This document shows, one piece after another, positions 25,904 through 34,331 of a stretch of 64,000 nucleotides of DNA. The stretch is from Maribacter cobaltidurans (lineage in GTDB: Bacteria; Bacteroidota; Bacteroidia; Flavobacteriales; Flavobacteriaceae). Each line of letters begins with the position of its first letter. Position 1 is the stretch's first letter. The notes under the pieces were generated by a model. The model searched no databases and had not been told where the DNA came from. It saw nothing but the letters and a program-made list of their open reading frames with translations. Position numbers and translations under genes: made by a program. The stretch spans positions 4,269,001 through 4,333,000 of the forward strand of contig NZ_CP022957.1 of assembly GCF_002269385.1 (NCBI RefSeq), written 5' to 3'.

Positions 25904-26743
25904 TTAGTCGATACTGGCTGTATCATCAGCATCCATCAAGGCAAAGAATTTGTCCAAATTGGGAAGGATAACAATTTTTGTCCTTCTGTTTTTAGCCATA
26001 TTCTCCTTGCTATCGTTTTCAACCAATGGAAGATAACTACTTCTACCGGCAGCAATCAACTGCTTTGGATTTACACTATACTCGTTCTGTAGTTCACGAA
26101 CAATGGAAGTAGCTCTTTTTACACTTAAGTCCCAGTTGTCCTCAAATAAAGCTGTGTTAATGGTTCTGGAATCCGTATGTCCTTCTACCATAACCTCCAT
26201 GCTTGGTTCGGAATTAATGACATCGGCCAATTTTTTCAACACATTGTCTGCCTTGTTACTAACCCTGTATCCTGCAGTGTTGAACAACAATTCGTCCGAA
26301 ATGTTGATCATGACCACTGTCTTGTCGATGCTTACGTCTACATCCTCTCCTTCATCTGCAATGGATTGCTTCAACTTATAGGACACCGCCAGATTCATTG
26401 AATCTTGTAATGTTTTGGCTTCGGCAAGTTTGGCAGGATCAACCTTTTGCAAGGTCTTTCTCATATTTTCCTTGGTGTTGTTGCTCATGACCGCTACATC
26501 ATCTACTGAAGTGTACTGACTGTCATTGATTTCTTTAAGGGAATTTATTTTGGAATTGTACTCTTCTACACGAGCCTCAATTTTGGCCATTTTAGTTTCT
26601 AATTCTTCTTTCTCAACTTGAGTTTTGGTCAGTCTACTTTGAGTTTGGGCCAAATTGTCTTCCAAAGCCACATATTTCTTTTTGGAAACACAAGAAGATA
26701 AAAGTACTATGGACGCTACTCCAATAATTGATAATTTTTTCAT
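25904..26743 (-). CDS. OmpA-family peptidoglycan-binding lipoprotein
   Basis: 279 residues. The signal peptide ends at the lipobox LLSSC (Cys 17). A coiled coil spans ~22-75 (QSRLTKTQVEKEELETK). The C-terminal OmpA/MotB domain (~160-265) has MVEGHTDSRT, DNWDLSVKRATS and NRRTKIVI, which includes the Asp and Arg that bind diaminopimelate. It should link the outer membrane to the wall. Transcribed alone with its own terminator. Confidence 0.92.
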   Translation of the reverse strand: MKKLSIIGVASIVLLSSCVSKKKYVALEDNLAQTQSRLTKTQVEKEELETKMAKIEARVEEYNSKINSLKEINDSQYTSVDDVAVMSNNTKENMRKTLQKVDPAKLAEAKTLQDSMNLAVSYKLKQSIADEGEDVDVSIDKTVVMINISDELLFNTAGYRVSNKADNVLKKLADVINSEPSMEVMVEGHTDSRTINTALFEDNWDLSVKRATSIVRELQNEYSVNPKQLIAAGRSSYLPLVENDSKENMAKNRRTKIVILPNLDKFFALMDADDTASID

Positions 26744-26894
26744 TTCAAAAGTGTATTTAGTTAATAATCTTTCACTTTTATGTACGGAAAGATTCGGAAA
26801 CTGGATGTTTTACCCTTTGGACATCACTCCTTGAAAATGATTTTTTTCTGTGTAAAAAATTGATAACAAATACGTTATAATTCAAAGTTGAGAA

Positions 26895-26927
26895 CAAAAA
26901 AAAGAGGCGTTGAACGCCTCTTTTTTA
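26895..26927. terminator. Terminator after the VWA lipoprotein gene
   Basis: AAAAAAAGAGGCG pairs with CGCCTCTTTTTT across a TTGAA loop. It lies 18 nt after the stop of the VWA gene on the minus strand and is T-rich on both sides. Confidence 0.9.
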
Positions 26928-26944
26928 ATGAAACCTAATAAATA

Positions 26945-28057
26945 TTATTCACATCCTCCTGTAAATCCGGTAGCGTTGAACTTGGTTTGTACCGCTCCTT
27001 GTCTTGTTCCCGTATTTACTTCTATGGCCAAATTATTTTCCCCGCTGCCATCCCTTTTTGGGCTGCAATATTCGAATAAATAAAAGCTATTGGCACGCTC
27101 TGAAACCTTTTCAGAAATTTCATTAAAGGTATCTTCCAAATCATCTTTGTTACTTGCAAATACGCTGGACGTCTTTCCTATATCCATAAGCACCTGAGTG
27201 TCTATTTCACTTCCCAAACCAATACTAAAGAAAGAGATATTTGAATTGGCTTCATTTACTTTCTTTAAAGCGGCATCTTCCGTATATCTAGAAGCCTGAT
27301 CTGTACCATCCGTAAAAATAACCACGGAAGCTGCCCCGATTTTATCTCCGGAAGTTGTCTTGTTGATTAAATCTGTAGCAATGTCCGTTGACTTAATCAC
27401 CGCACCATATAAATCAGTGGAGGGGTCCGAGCTAATATTGTCCGTAATGCCATTGATTGAGGTTATTAATTCCTCCTTGGAAGGTGTAAGCTCGTTCAAT
27501 AAATGAAGTTCGTTTTCCCCATCAAACCAATAAATGGCCATTTGAAAGGATTCCTGCGATGTTGAGGGCATTACATTTTCCACGAAACTTGAACTTGCCA
27601 TTTTTAACTCTTGCAAACTGCTTTCCAATACACTGTTACTTAAATCCAGTACTAAAAGCGTATTGTTCGTAAAAATCTGCGAGTTTGGAGAAATACGTGC
27701 AAAGGATTCAGAAGACGAAATGGTATTGAAACAATCATCGTTCCTTCCTTGCTCATAAATGGTAAATTGATTTGCTTGTAGACCAGGAACTGGATTTCCA
27801 TTGGTATCGGACACTCGAAAGAAAATAGAAACCTTGCCTGGTAGGGTAGTATACTGATCTTGGATGGAAAGCACCAGCTCTCCCTCATCCAATCCCAAAC
27901 AATCATCAACGGGAGTCCCTTTACCTAGACCATCACCAAAATTGAGATTTAGATCAACATCATCATCGGCATTACCACACGAAACGAAAAGGGAAATTGC
28001 AAATAAAAAACCAAAGGTTTTTAGGATTAAATTCATGTTCATACATTTTGAGTTCAT
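26945..28057 (-). CDS. von Willebrand factor A domain lipoprotein
   Basis: 370 residues from ATG 28057; in-frame ATGs at 28042 and 28036 are alternatives and the last is closest to the lipoprotein signal (ILKTFGFLFAISLFVSC). The VWA domain (~125-330) has the metal-ion site LVLDLSNSV (D-x-S-x-S) and IFTDGTDQ. VWA domains mediate metal-dependent protein contacts. A short beta domain with VSIFFRVSDTNGNPVPG precedes it. Function unknown; it sits alone between two terminated units. Confidence 0.85.
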   Translation of the reverse strand: MNSKCMNMNLILKTFGFLFAISLFVSCGNADDDVDLNLNFGDGLGKGTPVDDCLGLDEGELVLSIQDQYTTLPGKVSIFFRVSDTNGNPVPGLQANQFTIYEQGRNDDCFNTISSSESFARISPNSQIFTNNTLLVLDLSNSVLESSLQELKMASSSFVENVMPSTSQESFQMAIYWFDGENELHLLNELTPSKEELITSINGITDNISSDPSTDLYGAVIKSTDIATDLINKTTSGDKIGAASVVIFTDGTDQASRYTEDAALKKVNEANSNISFFSIGLGSEIDTQVLMDIGKTSSVFASNKDDLEDTFNEISEKVSERANSFYLFEYCSPKRDGSGENNLAIEVNTGTRQGAVQTKFNATGFTGGCE

Positions 28058-28209
28058 CAAGCAGAACGCTGTTTCCGCTTAGAAATTATCGGGAAATAAA
28101 AATTTTATGTTAAAGAATGTTAAAGAAGTGCCCTTCCCTTTAAAAAACAGGTGGGAATAGGTAATTTCCTTATTTTCGAGGACAAAATTACATTATCCCT
28201 TGGTTTAAG

Positions 28210-29217
28210 ATGACCCACGAACTAAAAAAAATTTTCAGGGAATATAAGGAGTTCCATACTGGAGGTCTAAAAACAGTATTGGCCACGGTCGTTGCCTTGG
28301 ATGGTTCTTCGTATAGGAGGCCTGGTGTACGCATGTTAATTTGCGAAAATGGAGAAATGGTTGGCGCGGTAAGTGGTGGATGCGTGGAGAAGGAAGTCCT
28401 ATTTCAATCTGCCAGTGTCTTTAAAACGGGACGTCCAAAAGTAATGACCTATGACGGTAGGTTCCGTTTGGGATGCGAAGGAATCCTTTATATCTTAATT
28501 GAGCCTTTTGAACCCAGTAGGGAGTTGGTTGAAGAATTCAACAAGACAATTCAGAATAGAACATCTTTTTCTATCTGCTCCTATTATGAGAAGGAATATG
28601 GCGAGCATCCGGATACGGGTTCCGTTTTTGTTTTTGGAAAAGACCGAATATCCTTGAATACCATATCAGAAGAAAATAATTATCCTTCCTACGTACAGAT
28701 ACTAAATCCTTGTTATAAGCTCGCTATTATTGGAGGGGAGCATGATGCGGTGAAACTATCTAAAATAGCATTGGAAATGGGCTGGGAAGTTTCTGTTAGT
28801 GTTGTGCCTGCCGAAGGAAAGACGATAGCGGACTTCCCTGGAGTCGATGAACTATGGGACGTAGAACCCTTGGAAGTACCCGTTGAAAAAATCGATGACC
28901 AAACCGCATTGGTTTTAATGACGCACAGCTACGTAAAGGACCTAAAATATCTCCATAGGGTAAAGGAATGTAATCCCATGTATTTTGGATTACTTGGACC
29001 TTCAAAACGAAGGGAAAAATTGTTCAATGAATACATTGAATTATATCCCGATGATGATTTTGATTTTTTTGATAAAATCCATGGACCAGCAGGTTTAAAT
29101 TTAGGTGCTGAGGCTCCAGAGGAAATTGCCATAGCCATTATGGCGGAAATACTGGCCGTGATACGAAATCAGGAACCTATGATGTTAAAAAATAAGAAAC
29201 AAGGGATTCATAATTGA
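28210..29217 (+). CDS. XdhC/CoxI-family molybdenum-hydroxylase maturation factor
   Basis: 335 residues, cytoplasmic. The N-terminal domain has ATVVALDGSSYRRPG and VSGGCVEKEV with the conserved Cys, typical of XdhC. The C-terminal Rossmann domain starts at LAIIGGEHDAVKL (~178), and ends in GPAGLNLGAEAPEEIA. XdhC proteins bind molybdenum cofactor and insert its sulfurated form into xanthine-dehydrogenase-like enzymes. The next gene is a MocA-like nucleotidyltransferase whose TTG start overlaps this stop (TTGA). No hydroxylase subunit is encoded nearby in the window. Confidence 0.88.
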   Translation: MTHELKKIFREYKEFHTGGLKTVLATVVALDGSSYRRPGVRMLICENGEMVGAVSGGCVEKEVLFQSASVFKTGRPKVMTYDGRFRLGCEGILYILIEPFEPSRELVEEFNKTIQNRTSFSICSYYEKEYGEHPDTGSVFVFGKDRISLNTISEENNYPSYVQILNPCYKLAIIGGEHDAVKLSKIALEMGWEVSVSVVPAEGKTIADFPGVDELWDVEPLEVPVEKIDDQTALVLMTHSYVKDLKYLHRVKECNPMYFGLLGPSKRREKLFNEYIELYPDDDFDFFDKIHGPAGLNLGAEAPEEIAIAIMAEILAVIRNQEPMMLKNKKQGIHN

Positions 29218-29831
29218 GCCACTCTTTGAACATAGCGGTTGTTGTTTTGGCGGCGGGACAATCTTCCAGAATGGGTAAAATAAAGCAATTATTACCTTGG
29301 AAAGACAGCTTTTTATTGCAACATGCCTTGCGGACCGTTAAAGAAGTTGACCCGGATCAGTTGGTTCTGGTATTGGGCGCGAATTCGGACAAAATAAGAC
29401 CGATGCTGCATTTTGATGATGAAACGTACGATGTGATTGAAAACCCTACTTGGGAAAAAGGTTTGGGGAACAGTATTTCAATAGGCGTAGGCCATGTATT
29501 AAGTACCAATCATGCAGTTGATGGGATTCTAATTTGCTTGGGGGACCAGCCCCTGATTACCTCAGTATATCTCCAAAGGCTTATTGATCAATTTAAAACT
29601 AAAAAATACAGTATAATTGCAAGTAGCTATACCAATAGAGTAGGGGTCCCTGCAATTTTTAACAGATCTATTTGTCACGAACTAGTTCAGTTGAATTCTG
29701 ATACGGGAGCGAAGGACATCCTTCTAGCCTATAAGGATGATATTCTCAGATTGGATGCACAGGAACTATTAGAGGATATTGATACTCCTGAAGAATATGA
29801 AAAATTGTACCAAAGATTTCACAACACATAA
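29214..29831 (+). CDS. MocA-like molybdenum cofactor nucleotidyltransferase
   Basis: 205 residues from TTG 29214, which overlaps the XdhC stop as TTGA; no nearby ATG fits. The GT-A nucleotidyltransferase signature is VLAAGQSSRMGKIKQLLPW (~11-29), then LGDQPLITS (~103) with the metal Asp, and GVPAIFNRS. This matches MocA/MobA-like enzymes that add CMP (or GMP) to molybdopterin. Coupled to XdhC, it probably finishes the cytidylylated cofactor for a molybdenum hydroxylase encoded elsewhere. Confidence 0.88.
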   Translation: MSHSLNIAVVVLAAGQSSRMGKIKQLLPWKDSFLLQHALRTVKEVDPDQLVLVLGANSDKIRPMLHFDDETYDVIENPTWEKGLGNSISIGVGHVLSTNHAVDGILICLGDQPLITSVYLQRLIDQFKTKKYSIIASSYTNRVGVPAIFNRSICHELVQLNSDTGAKDILLAYKDDILRLDAQELLEDIDTPEEYEKLYQRFHNT

Positions 29832-29840
29832 ATAAAATGC

Positions 29841-30932
29841 ATGAAGAACTTTTGTAAAACACTTTTGATAATTATCGTATTTTTTCAATCCGCAACCGAG
29901 TTAACGGCCCAAGAGATGGGATTTGAAGAATATAACCCTACCTCTACATTGGTGGTTCCGGGCAAGGAAATTAATGAAGCAAAATTTCCCTTTATCGATG
30001 TGCATAGCCACCAAAGGGATATGTCCGTTAAAAAACTGGGTAGCTTATTGGCGGATATGGAATCCTTGAACGAGGCCATTATGGTAAATTTAAGTGGTGG
30101 TTCCGGAGAAAGCCTAAAGGAAAAAGTGGACAATATCAATAAAAGTTATCCCAATAGATTTGTGGTGTTTGCCAATGTAGATTTTGAAGGCGTAGATGGC
30201 CCTGATTGGGGTAAAAAAGCAGCTGCCCAATTGGAAAAAGATATTAAAAACGGTGCCAAGGGCTTAAAGATTTTTAAAAGCTTGGGGCTTCGCTATAAGG
30301 ATGCATCGGGTAAAAGATTGGCCATAGATGATTCTCGACTAGACCCTATTTGGGCCAAATGTGGAGAAATGGGGGTTCCCGTTCTTATTCATGCGGCTGA
30401 CCCAAAATCTTTTTGGGACGATATGGATAGTAAAAATGAGCGATGGTTGGAGTTAAAAACACATCCACGAAGAAAAAGGTCCGCTACAGATCCTGCCCCT
30501 TGGGAACAAATTATACAGGAACAACACAATGTCTTTAAAAAACATCCCAACACAAAATTCATTAATGCACATATGGGGTGGCATGCCAATAATTTAGGAA
30601 AACTGGGGGAATTACTTGATGAGATCCCCAACATGAATGTTGGTATTTCGGCGGTTATCGCGGAATTGGGACGGCAACCACAAAATGCAAGGGCCTTCTT
30701 TATTAAATATCAGGATAGAATTTTATTTGGTAAGGATAGCTGGAAACCAGAGGAGTTTCCTACCTATTTTAGGGTGTTGGAAAGTAACGACGAATATTTT
30801 CCCTACTATAAAAAGTATCACGCTTTTTGGGCTATGTACGGTCTTGACCTACCGGACGAAGTGCTTAAAAAGGTGTATTATGAAAATGCCCTTAACCTAA
30901 TTCCAGGTTTGGACCGTTCCTTGTTTGATTAA
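29841..30932 (+). CDS. Secreted amidohydrolase-superfamily protein
   Basis: 363 residues with a signal peptide (1-~23, ending LTAQ). A metal-dependent TIM barrel: FIDVHSHQ (~52) has the first metal pair though with Ser between the His residues, VLIHAADP (~180) and FINAHMGWH (~239) carry further His ligands, and LFGKDSW (~298) the late ligand region. It resembles the Amidohydro_2 group. It begins 9 nt after the nucleotidyltransferase stop, so it is likely cotranscribed although a metabolic link to molybdenum maturation is not obvious. Substrate unknown. Confidence 0.82.
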   Translation: MKNFCKTLLIIIVFFQSATELTAQEMGFEEYNPTSTLVVPGKEINEAKFPFIDVHSHQRDMSVKKLGSLLADMESLNEAIMVNLSGGSGESLKEKVDNINKSYPNRFVVFANVDFEGVDGPDWGKKAAAQLEKDIKNGAKGLKIFKSLGLRYKDASGKRLAIDDSRLDPIWAKCGEMGVPVLIHAADPKSFWDDMDSKNERWLELKTHPRRKRSATDPAPWEQIIQEQHNVFKKHPNTKFINAHMGWHANNLGKLGELLDEIPNMNVGISAVIAELGRQPQNARAFFIKYQDRILFGKDSWKPEEFPTYFRVLESNDEYFPYYKKYHAFWAMYGLDLPDEVLKKVYYENALNLIPGLDRSLFD

Positions 30933-30937
30933 CACCG

Positions 30938-31126
30938 TTACGAATTGGTTTCCTCTTCTTTCTTTGGAAGTTTTTCAACATCCTGGAAGATTCCACAGGA
31001 AATTTCATTTTTTACCAAGGAATTGGACTTTTTTCGTTTTGTAAGTGCCTCGATCTCTTTGTTTAAATATTGCATTGATTGGATTTTTAAAAAAAACGTC
31101 AGGGGCCTTATTTTGTTGTATATCAT
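30938..31126 (-). CDS. Possible small basic protein, hypothetical
   Basis: A frame of 62 residues (ATG 31126) or 45 residues (ATG 31075) occupies the gap between the amidohydrolase and the sigma factor on the opposite strand. The C-terminal part (YLNKEIEALTKRKKS, EISCGIFQDVEKLPK) has a protein-like, charged, helical composition. There is no clear ribosome site. It could be a chance frame in AT-rich DNA; conservation in relatives would decide. Confidence 0.3.
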   Translation of the reverse strand: MIYNKIRPLTFFLKIQSMQYLNKEIEALTKRKKSNSLVKNEISCGIFQDVEKLPKKEEETNS

Positions 31127-31216
31127 CAAAATAAAACCAATTCCTAAAATTTTATACGCTCTTTATGTGATTTTTTGGACACATTAGATACCTATAGAAA
31201 AAGAATACGAGCTTAC

Positions 31217-31705
31217 ATGAGTAAGGAAACGCATTTTGCGGATGTCATACGGGAACATCAAGGTCTATTGTATAAGGTGACCAGTATTTACACCAATAAT
31301 GAACAAGACCGGGAAGATCTTTTTCAGGAAGTGGTATATCAGCTTTGGAAGTATTTCGACACGTTTAGAAACGAATCTAAAATTAGTACATGGATGTACC
31401 GGGTGGCGATGAACACGGCGATTACCCAACTGAAAAAATACAAAAGAAGCCCCAATTCTGTTCCCATACCGGAGTATGTATTGAGGGTCTCCGAAACGAA
31501 AGATGAAGTTTATGAGGAGCGTTTAAAATTGCTATATCAACATGTAAAGCAACTAAATACGCTGGAAAGGGGTTTGATGCTCTTGTTGCTCGAAGGTAAA
31601 AGCTATAATGAAATAGCCAGCATTACGGGTTTAAATCCTTCTAATGTGGGAACAAGAATTTCCCGCATAAAACAAAAATTAAAACAAAACATGACCAAAT
31701 CTTAA
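31217..31705 (+). CDS. ECF-type RNA polymerase sigma factor
   Basis: 162 residues from ATG 31217; TTG 31175 would add 14 residues not typical of the family. Region 2 spans ~8-75 (YKVTSIYTNNEQDREDLFQEV, STWMYRVAMNTAI) and region 4 ~105-160 with a helix-turn-helix (LLEGKSYNEIASITGL, VGTRISRIKQKL). Four nucleotides after its stop begins a 200-residue membrane protein on the same strand, the usual place of an anti-sigma factor. Target promoters and signal are unknown. Confidence 0.92.
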   Translation: MSKETHFADVIREHQGLLYKVTSIYTNNEQDREDLFQEVVYQLWKYFDTFRNESKISTWMYRVAMNTAITQLKKYKRSPNSVPIPEYVLRVSETKDEVYEERLKLLYQHVKQLNTLERGLMLLLLEGKSYNEIASITGLNPSNVGTRISRIKQKLKQNMTKS

Positions 31706-31709
31706 TATC

Positions 31710-32312
31710 ATGGAATTAGAAGAACTACAAGCAACTTGGTCAAAAATGAGCCAGGAATTAGAAAAGCAAAAAAAATTAACGAACGAAATTATAATGAAAA
31801 TGACACAGGATAGATATCAAAAGAAATTTAGCAAGCTTAGGAATTTTGAAACGATTGGGGCGATTATTGGCTATTTTTTGGTAGGTCTTATTCTTTTTAA
31901 TTTCGGGAAATTGGACACATGGTATCTTCGCTTGAGCGGAGTTGTAACCATTGTTTTTTTTACACTGCTTCCCACCATTGTATTAAGGACTTTGGCAAGA
32001 ATTCAAAACCTGAGTTTAATAAAGGGAACATATCGGGACATTTTAGCAAAATATACTCGTGAAAAAAATCGATTATTACGGCTACAACAGGTAGGAATTG
32101 GGCTTAGCCTTATCTTAATGCCAATTATATTTCTAGGTACGGCAAAGATCATAGCAGGCAAGAATGTATTTTTGATTGAAATTGAAACCAAAGTATGGAT
32201 CGGCTTGTCCGTAGTAGCATTATTATCGATTCTTGTCTCCTTATGGGGCTATAGAAGCTATAAGCGAGTAACAAATTCGGCCGAATTACTATTAAAGGAT
32301 TTAGAAGATTGA
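31710..32312 (+). CDS. Four-helix membrane protein, possible anti-sigma partner
   Basis: 200 residues. A cytoplasmic helical head (1-45, MELEELQATWSKMSQELEKQ) precedes four membrane helices (~50-68, 77-95, 130-150, 160-182). No zinc-binding HxxxCxxC motif of typical anti-sigma factors is present. It starts 4 nt after the ECF sigma stop. In flavobacteria this kind of protein often follows ECF sigma genes, but I know of no demonstrated anti-sigma activity; that role is an inference from position. The stop is 1 nt from the convergent GntR gene. Confidence 0.7.
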   Translation: MELEELQATWSKMSQELEKQKKLTNEIIMKMTQDRYQKKFSKLRNFETIGAIIGYFLVGLILFNFGKLDTWYLRLSGVVTIVFFTLLPTIVLRTLARIQNLSLIKGTYRDILAKYTREKNRLLRLQQVGIGLSLILMPIIFLGTAKIIAGKNVFLIEIETKVWIGLSVVALLSILVSLWGYRSYKRVTNSAELLLKDLED

Positions 32313-32313
32313 T

Positions 32314-32943
32314 TTACTCCGTCAACTTCTTTTGAATATAATTTACAATTAACATCCAGTTCATCTTCAATAGGAGGGAGGCGGTGGGTACGTTATCTTC
32401 TGCAATGGCAGAAATAATGGCTTCATGTTGGTTGTCCGATTTGTTGTAAAACGAATCATCTGCAGTAAAGGCCTGTTCGTAAAAGAAAATCCGGGTTTTT
32501 AGGTCCTTCAGGATTTGTAAGGCCAGTTCGTTGTCATATCCTTTAGTCAATAGGTGGTGAAACTCAAGATCGGCCTGAATTCTAGAAAGGGCATCATGGG
32601 CATTCTCAAACACCTCTTGTTGTCGTTTGAGGGCATCGATCTGTTCTTGGTCAAATTCAGAATTTTCAATGGCCATGACTTCCAAGCTTGCAACAAGCCC
32701 ATATAGGTCCTCTGCTTCCTTTACATCGAGTTCTGCTATGATAAACCCCCTATTGGGCACCGCTTTTATAATATGAGATTGTTGTAATTGTGTCAATGCT
32801 TCCCTAATTGGGGTTACACTAACACCCAATTCCCTGGATAGGGCCGCTAAATTAATGGTCTTGCCTATTTTCAACTTTCCTTTTTTCATTTCGGAAAGTA
32901 GATAATCCCGTACCTGATCGCGAAGGTTGACTTTTACTATCAT
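32314..32943 (-). CDS. GntR-family regulator (FadR/FCD subfamily)
   Basis: 209 residues. The winged helix-turn-helix is at ~5-72 (LAALSRELGVSVTPIREALTQL), and the all-helical FCD effector domain at ~80-205 with metal-ligand-type residues in LEFHHLLTKGYD (~128) and NQHEAIISAI (~175). FCD regulators bind small organic acids with a metal ion and usually repress nearby metabolic genes and themselves. Two inverted repeats just upstream are candidate operators. No obvious catabolic target is adjacent, except possibly the lipoprotein at 33108. Confidence 0.9.
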   Translation of the reverse strand: MIVKVNLRDQVRDYLLSEMKKGKLKIGKTINLAALSRELGVSVTPIREALTQLQQSHIIKAVPNRGFIIAELDVKEAEDLYGLVASLEVMAIENSEFDQEQIDALKRQQEVFENAHDALSRIQADLEFHHLLTKGYDNELALQILKDLKTRIFFYEQAFTADDSFYNKSDNQHEAIISAIAEDNVPTASLLLKMNWMLIVNYIQKKLTE

Positions 32944-32955
32944 AATTCAAATATA

Positions 32956-33008
32956 ATATATCGTATATGATTTTATCGTTAATCATAGATATGATATTGT
33001 ATGCTATG
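32956..33008. promoter_or_regulatory. Candidate GntR operators
   Basis: ATATA-TCG-TATAT (32956-32968) is a 13-nt inverted repeat 13 nt upstream of the GntR start. A second one, CATAG (32984-32988) and CTATG (33004-33008), encloses TATGATATTGTAT. The element TATGAT occurs at both places. AT-rich short palindromes are typical for FCD-type GntR proteins, but in AT-rich DNA they also arise by chance. Confidence 0.4.
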
Positions 33009-33107
33009 TGAAGATATTCGATGAACTACAACCTAAGGAGTCGTGTAAGTCATACTAAATAAGGGTGTTTCCCGTTATTAATGGTTCAAACCCACAATTT
33101 TAAATAG

Positions 33108-33899
33108 ATGGAAATAGTTAGAAACACCTTGAAAAAAATGAGTCTATTGGCATCGGCACTGATCCTGGCCTATAGTTGTAGTGATGATGCCGAGACGGAC
33201 GACAACATAGTACTGTCCCAAGCGGACCTGAAAACCATTTTGGAAATCGACGATATAACTGGAGGTATAGATGTGGCTCTTTTTGAGCTTTACAATAATG
33301 GTAGCTCAACGGCCAAAACCCTTAGTAATGAATGCTATAGTGCCCAATATTCGGATACAGGATATATTGCAACGTTCAACAATTGTGTACTAAACGGAAC
33401 AGAAAATATTAATGGTGTCTTGACCGTAACGTACAATATGAATTCGGAACAAACTTCGTTTTCGGCTAGTTATGAGGATTTTTATGTCGGCGATATCAAA
33501 ATAAATGGAACAAGGTCTTACGTTCTAAATACCAATACGGATGCTAGTTCAGTTTCCTTTGAGGTTACCAGTGACCTAAGTGTGGAAATGGCGGATGGTT
33601 CAATTATTTCTGATGAGGGAAATAGATCTTTTACGCTCACTTTTGGTGATTCTGCCGAATCAACTACGTACAGTATAGCGGGTACCTGGACAGTAGTTTA
33701 TGAGGGTAACACTTATAATGTTACCGTGAATTCCCCATTGACCAGTAGTGTAACCTGTGGTTATATTGCAGATGGGGATATGACAGTTTCCAAAAATGGA
33801 CTTACCGTAAATGTGGATTTTGGTGATAGTACCTGCGATAATGTAGCGACCGTAACTTATCCTAACGGTATTGAAGAAGAAATTACCCTTAAGGATTAA
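33108..33899 (+). CDS. Hypothetical lipoprotein, beta-rich
   Basis: 263 residues with a lipoprotein signal (LLASALILAYSCSDD). The mature part is rich in Ser, Thr, Asn and Asp and predicted all-beta; paired Cys occur at ECYSAQY and NNCVLNG, and later at VTCGYIAD and DSTCDNV, suggesting periplasmic disulfides. The two Cys pairs and similar phrases (GTRSYVLN, GNRSFTLT) hint at an internal duplication. No catalytic motif. It ends at the shared terminator at 33929. Function unknown. Confidence 0.75.
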   Translation: MEIVRNTLKKMSLLASALILAYSCSDDAETDDNIVLSQADLKTILEIDDITGGIDVALFELYNNGSSTAKTLSNECYSAQYSDTGYIATFNNCVLNGTENINGVLTVTYNMNSEQTSFSASYEDFYVGDIKINGTRSYVLNTNTDASSVSFEVTSDLSVEMADGSIISDEGNRSFTLTFGDSAESTTYSIAGTWTVVYEGNTYNVTVNSPLTSSVTCGYIADGDMTVSKNGLTVNVDFGDSTCDNVATVTYPNGIEEEITLKD

Positions 33900-33928
33900 G
33901 ATTTAGATAAGCTTTTAAGGCAAAAAAT

Positions 33929-33963
33929 AAAAGGATAAGATTGATGAAGTCTTATCCTTTTTT
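33929..33963. terminator. Bidirectional terminator between lipoprotein and small-protein array
   Basis: AAAAGGATAAGA (33929-33940) pairs with TCTTATCCTTTT (33950-33961) across a 9-nt loop. T-rich downstream on both strands, so it ends the plus-strand lipoprotein transcript and the minus-strand array transcript. Confidence 0.85.
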
Positions 33964-33974
33964 ATTTCTTTTTC

Positions 33975-34094
33975 CTATACCAGAGAGATTTTCTCTTTGG
34001 CAGCTACCCAACGTACTTTCTGATTTACCGGTAAATCGGTAAAAAAAGCGAATTTTCTAGAAGTGGTTGGGGATAGTCTTCTGTAATGTTTCAT
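33975..34094 (-). CDS. Small basic protein array, member 4 (39 residues, divergent)
   Basis: ATG is the complement of 34092-34094 and TAG ends at 33975. The product opens MKHYRRLSPTTSRKF and is strongly basic. It aligns without gaps to members 1-3 and shares P9, T10, S12, R13, F17, F18, V27 and W29 in the same register although the DNA is largely different. Keeping these positions after so much divergence is strong evidence for protein-level selection. It is the last member before the terminator. A CCCGT/ACGGG hairpin lies 16 nt upstream of its start. Family not recognised. Confidence 0.72.
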   Translation of the reverse strand: MKHYRRLSPTTSRKFAFFTDLPVNQKVRWVAAKEKISLV

Positions 34095-34110
34095 AACCCC
34101 TGTATTTTGT

Positions 34111-34126
34111 CCCGTTGGTATACGGG
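34111..34126 (-). repeat. Hairpin upstream of array member 4
   Basis: CCCGT and ACGGG flank a 6-nt loop (16 nt in total), 16 nt before the start of member 4. It matches in position and flanking sequence (CGGGTGAT, then TTAAT) the longer palindrome before member 1, so it may be a leader structure or part of a duplicated unit. Confidence 0.5.
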
Positions 34127-34154
34127 TGATTAATATTGATTGATGTGTAATTAT

Positions 34155-34268
34155 TTAATGGGTAAAGTGTCTTGCTTCTGCCCATTGTACCCTTTTGCTA
34201 TTCCTAAAATTGCTGAAAAAAGAGTGTCTTCTTGATTCTGTTGGTGTTTGTTTAATGAAAGTTCTCAT
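34155..34268 (-). CDS. Small basic protein array, member 3 (37 residues)
   Basis: ATG is the complement of 34266-34268 and TAA ends at 34155. The product opens MRTFIKQT, contains PTESRRHSFF and KRVQWAE, and ends ARHFTH. Residues 9-31 are identical in members 1-3. Differences from member 2 in that core are synonymous (CAA/CAG Gln, GTA/GTG Val, AGA/AGG Arg, ACA/ACG Thr), which indicates translation and purifying selection. Eight Arg/Lys among 37 residues, two aromatic pairs, no signal peptide: a nucleic-acid-binding or ribosome-associated role is conceivable but unproven. Confidence 0.7.
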   Translation of the reverse strand: MRTFIKQTPTESRRHSFFSNFRNSKRVQWAEARHFTH

Positions 34269-34282
34269 GATGTTCGTTTTTT

Positions 34283-34324
34283 AATTGATGAATGATTGAT
34301 GAATAATTGATTGATGATTGATTT
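34283..34324. repeat. TGAT/GAAT-type simple repeat between array members 2 and 3
   Basis: Irregular repeats of TTGATGAATGA-type units fill the spacer upstream of member 3. Slippage or recombination over such units may change spacing or copy number of the array. Confidence 0.7.
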
Positions 34325-34331
34325 TAATTTT

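Noticed and set aside
30945..31187. 80-codon plus-strand frame after the amidohydrolase
   Set aside because: Runs into the sigma factor upstream region, has a random-looking aromatic-rich composition and no start signal.
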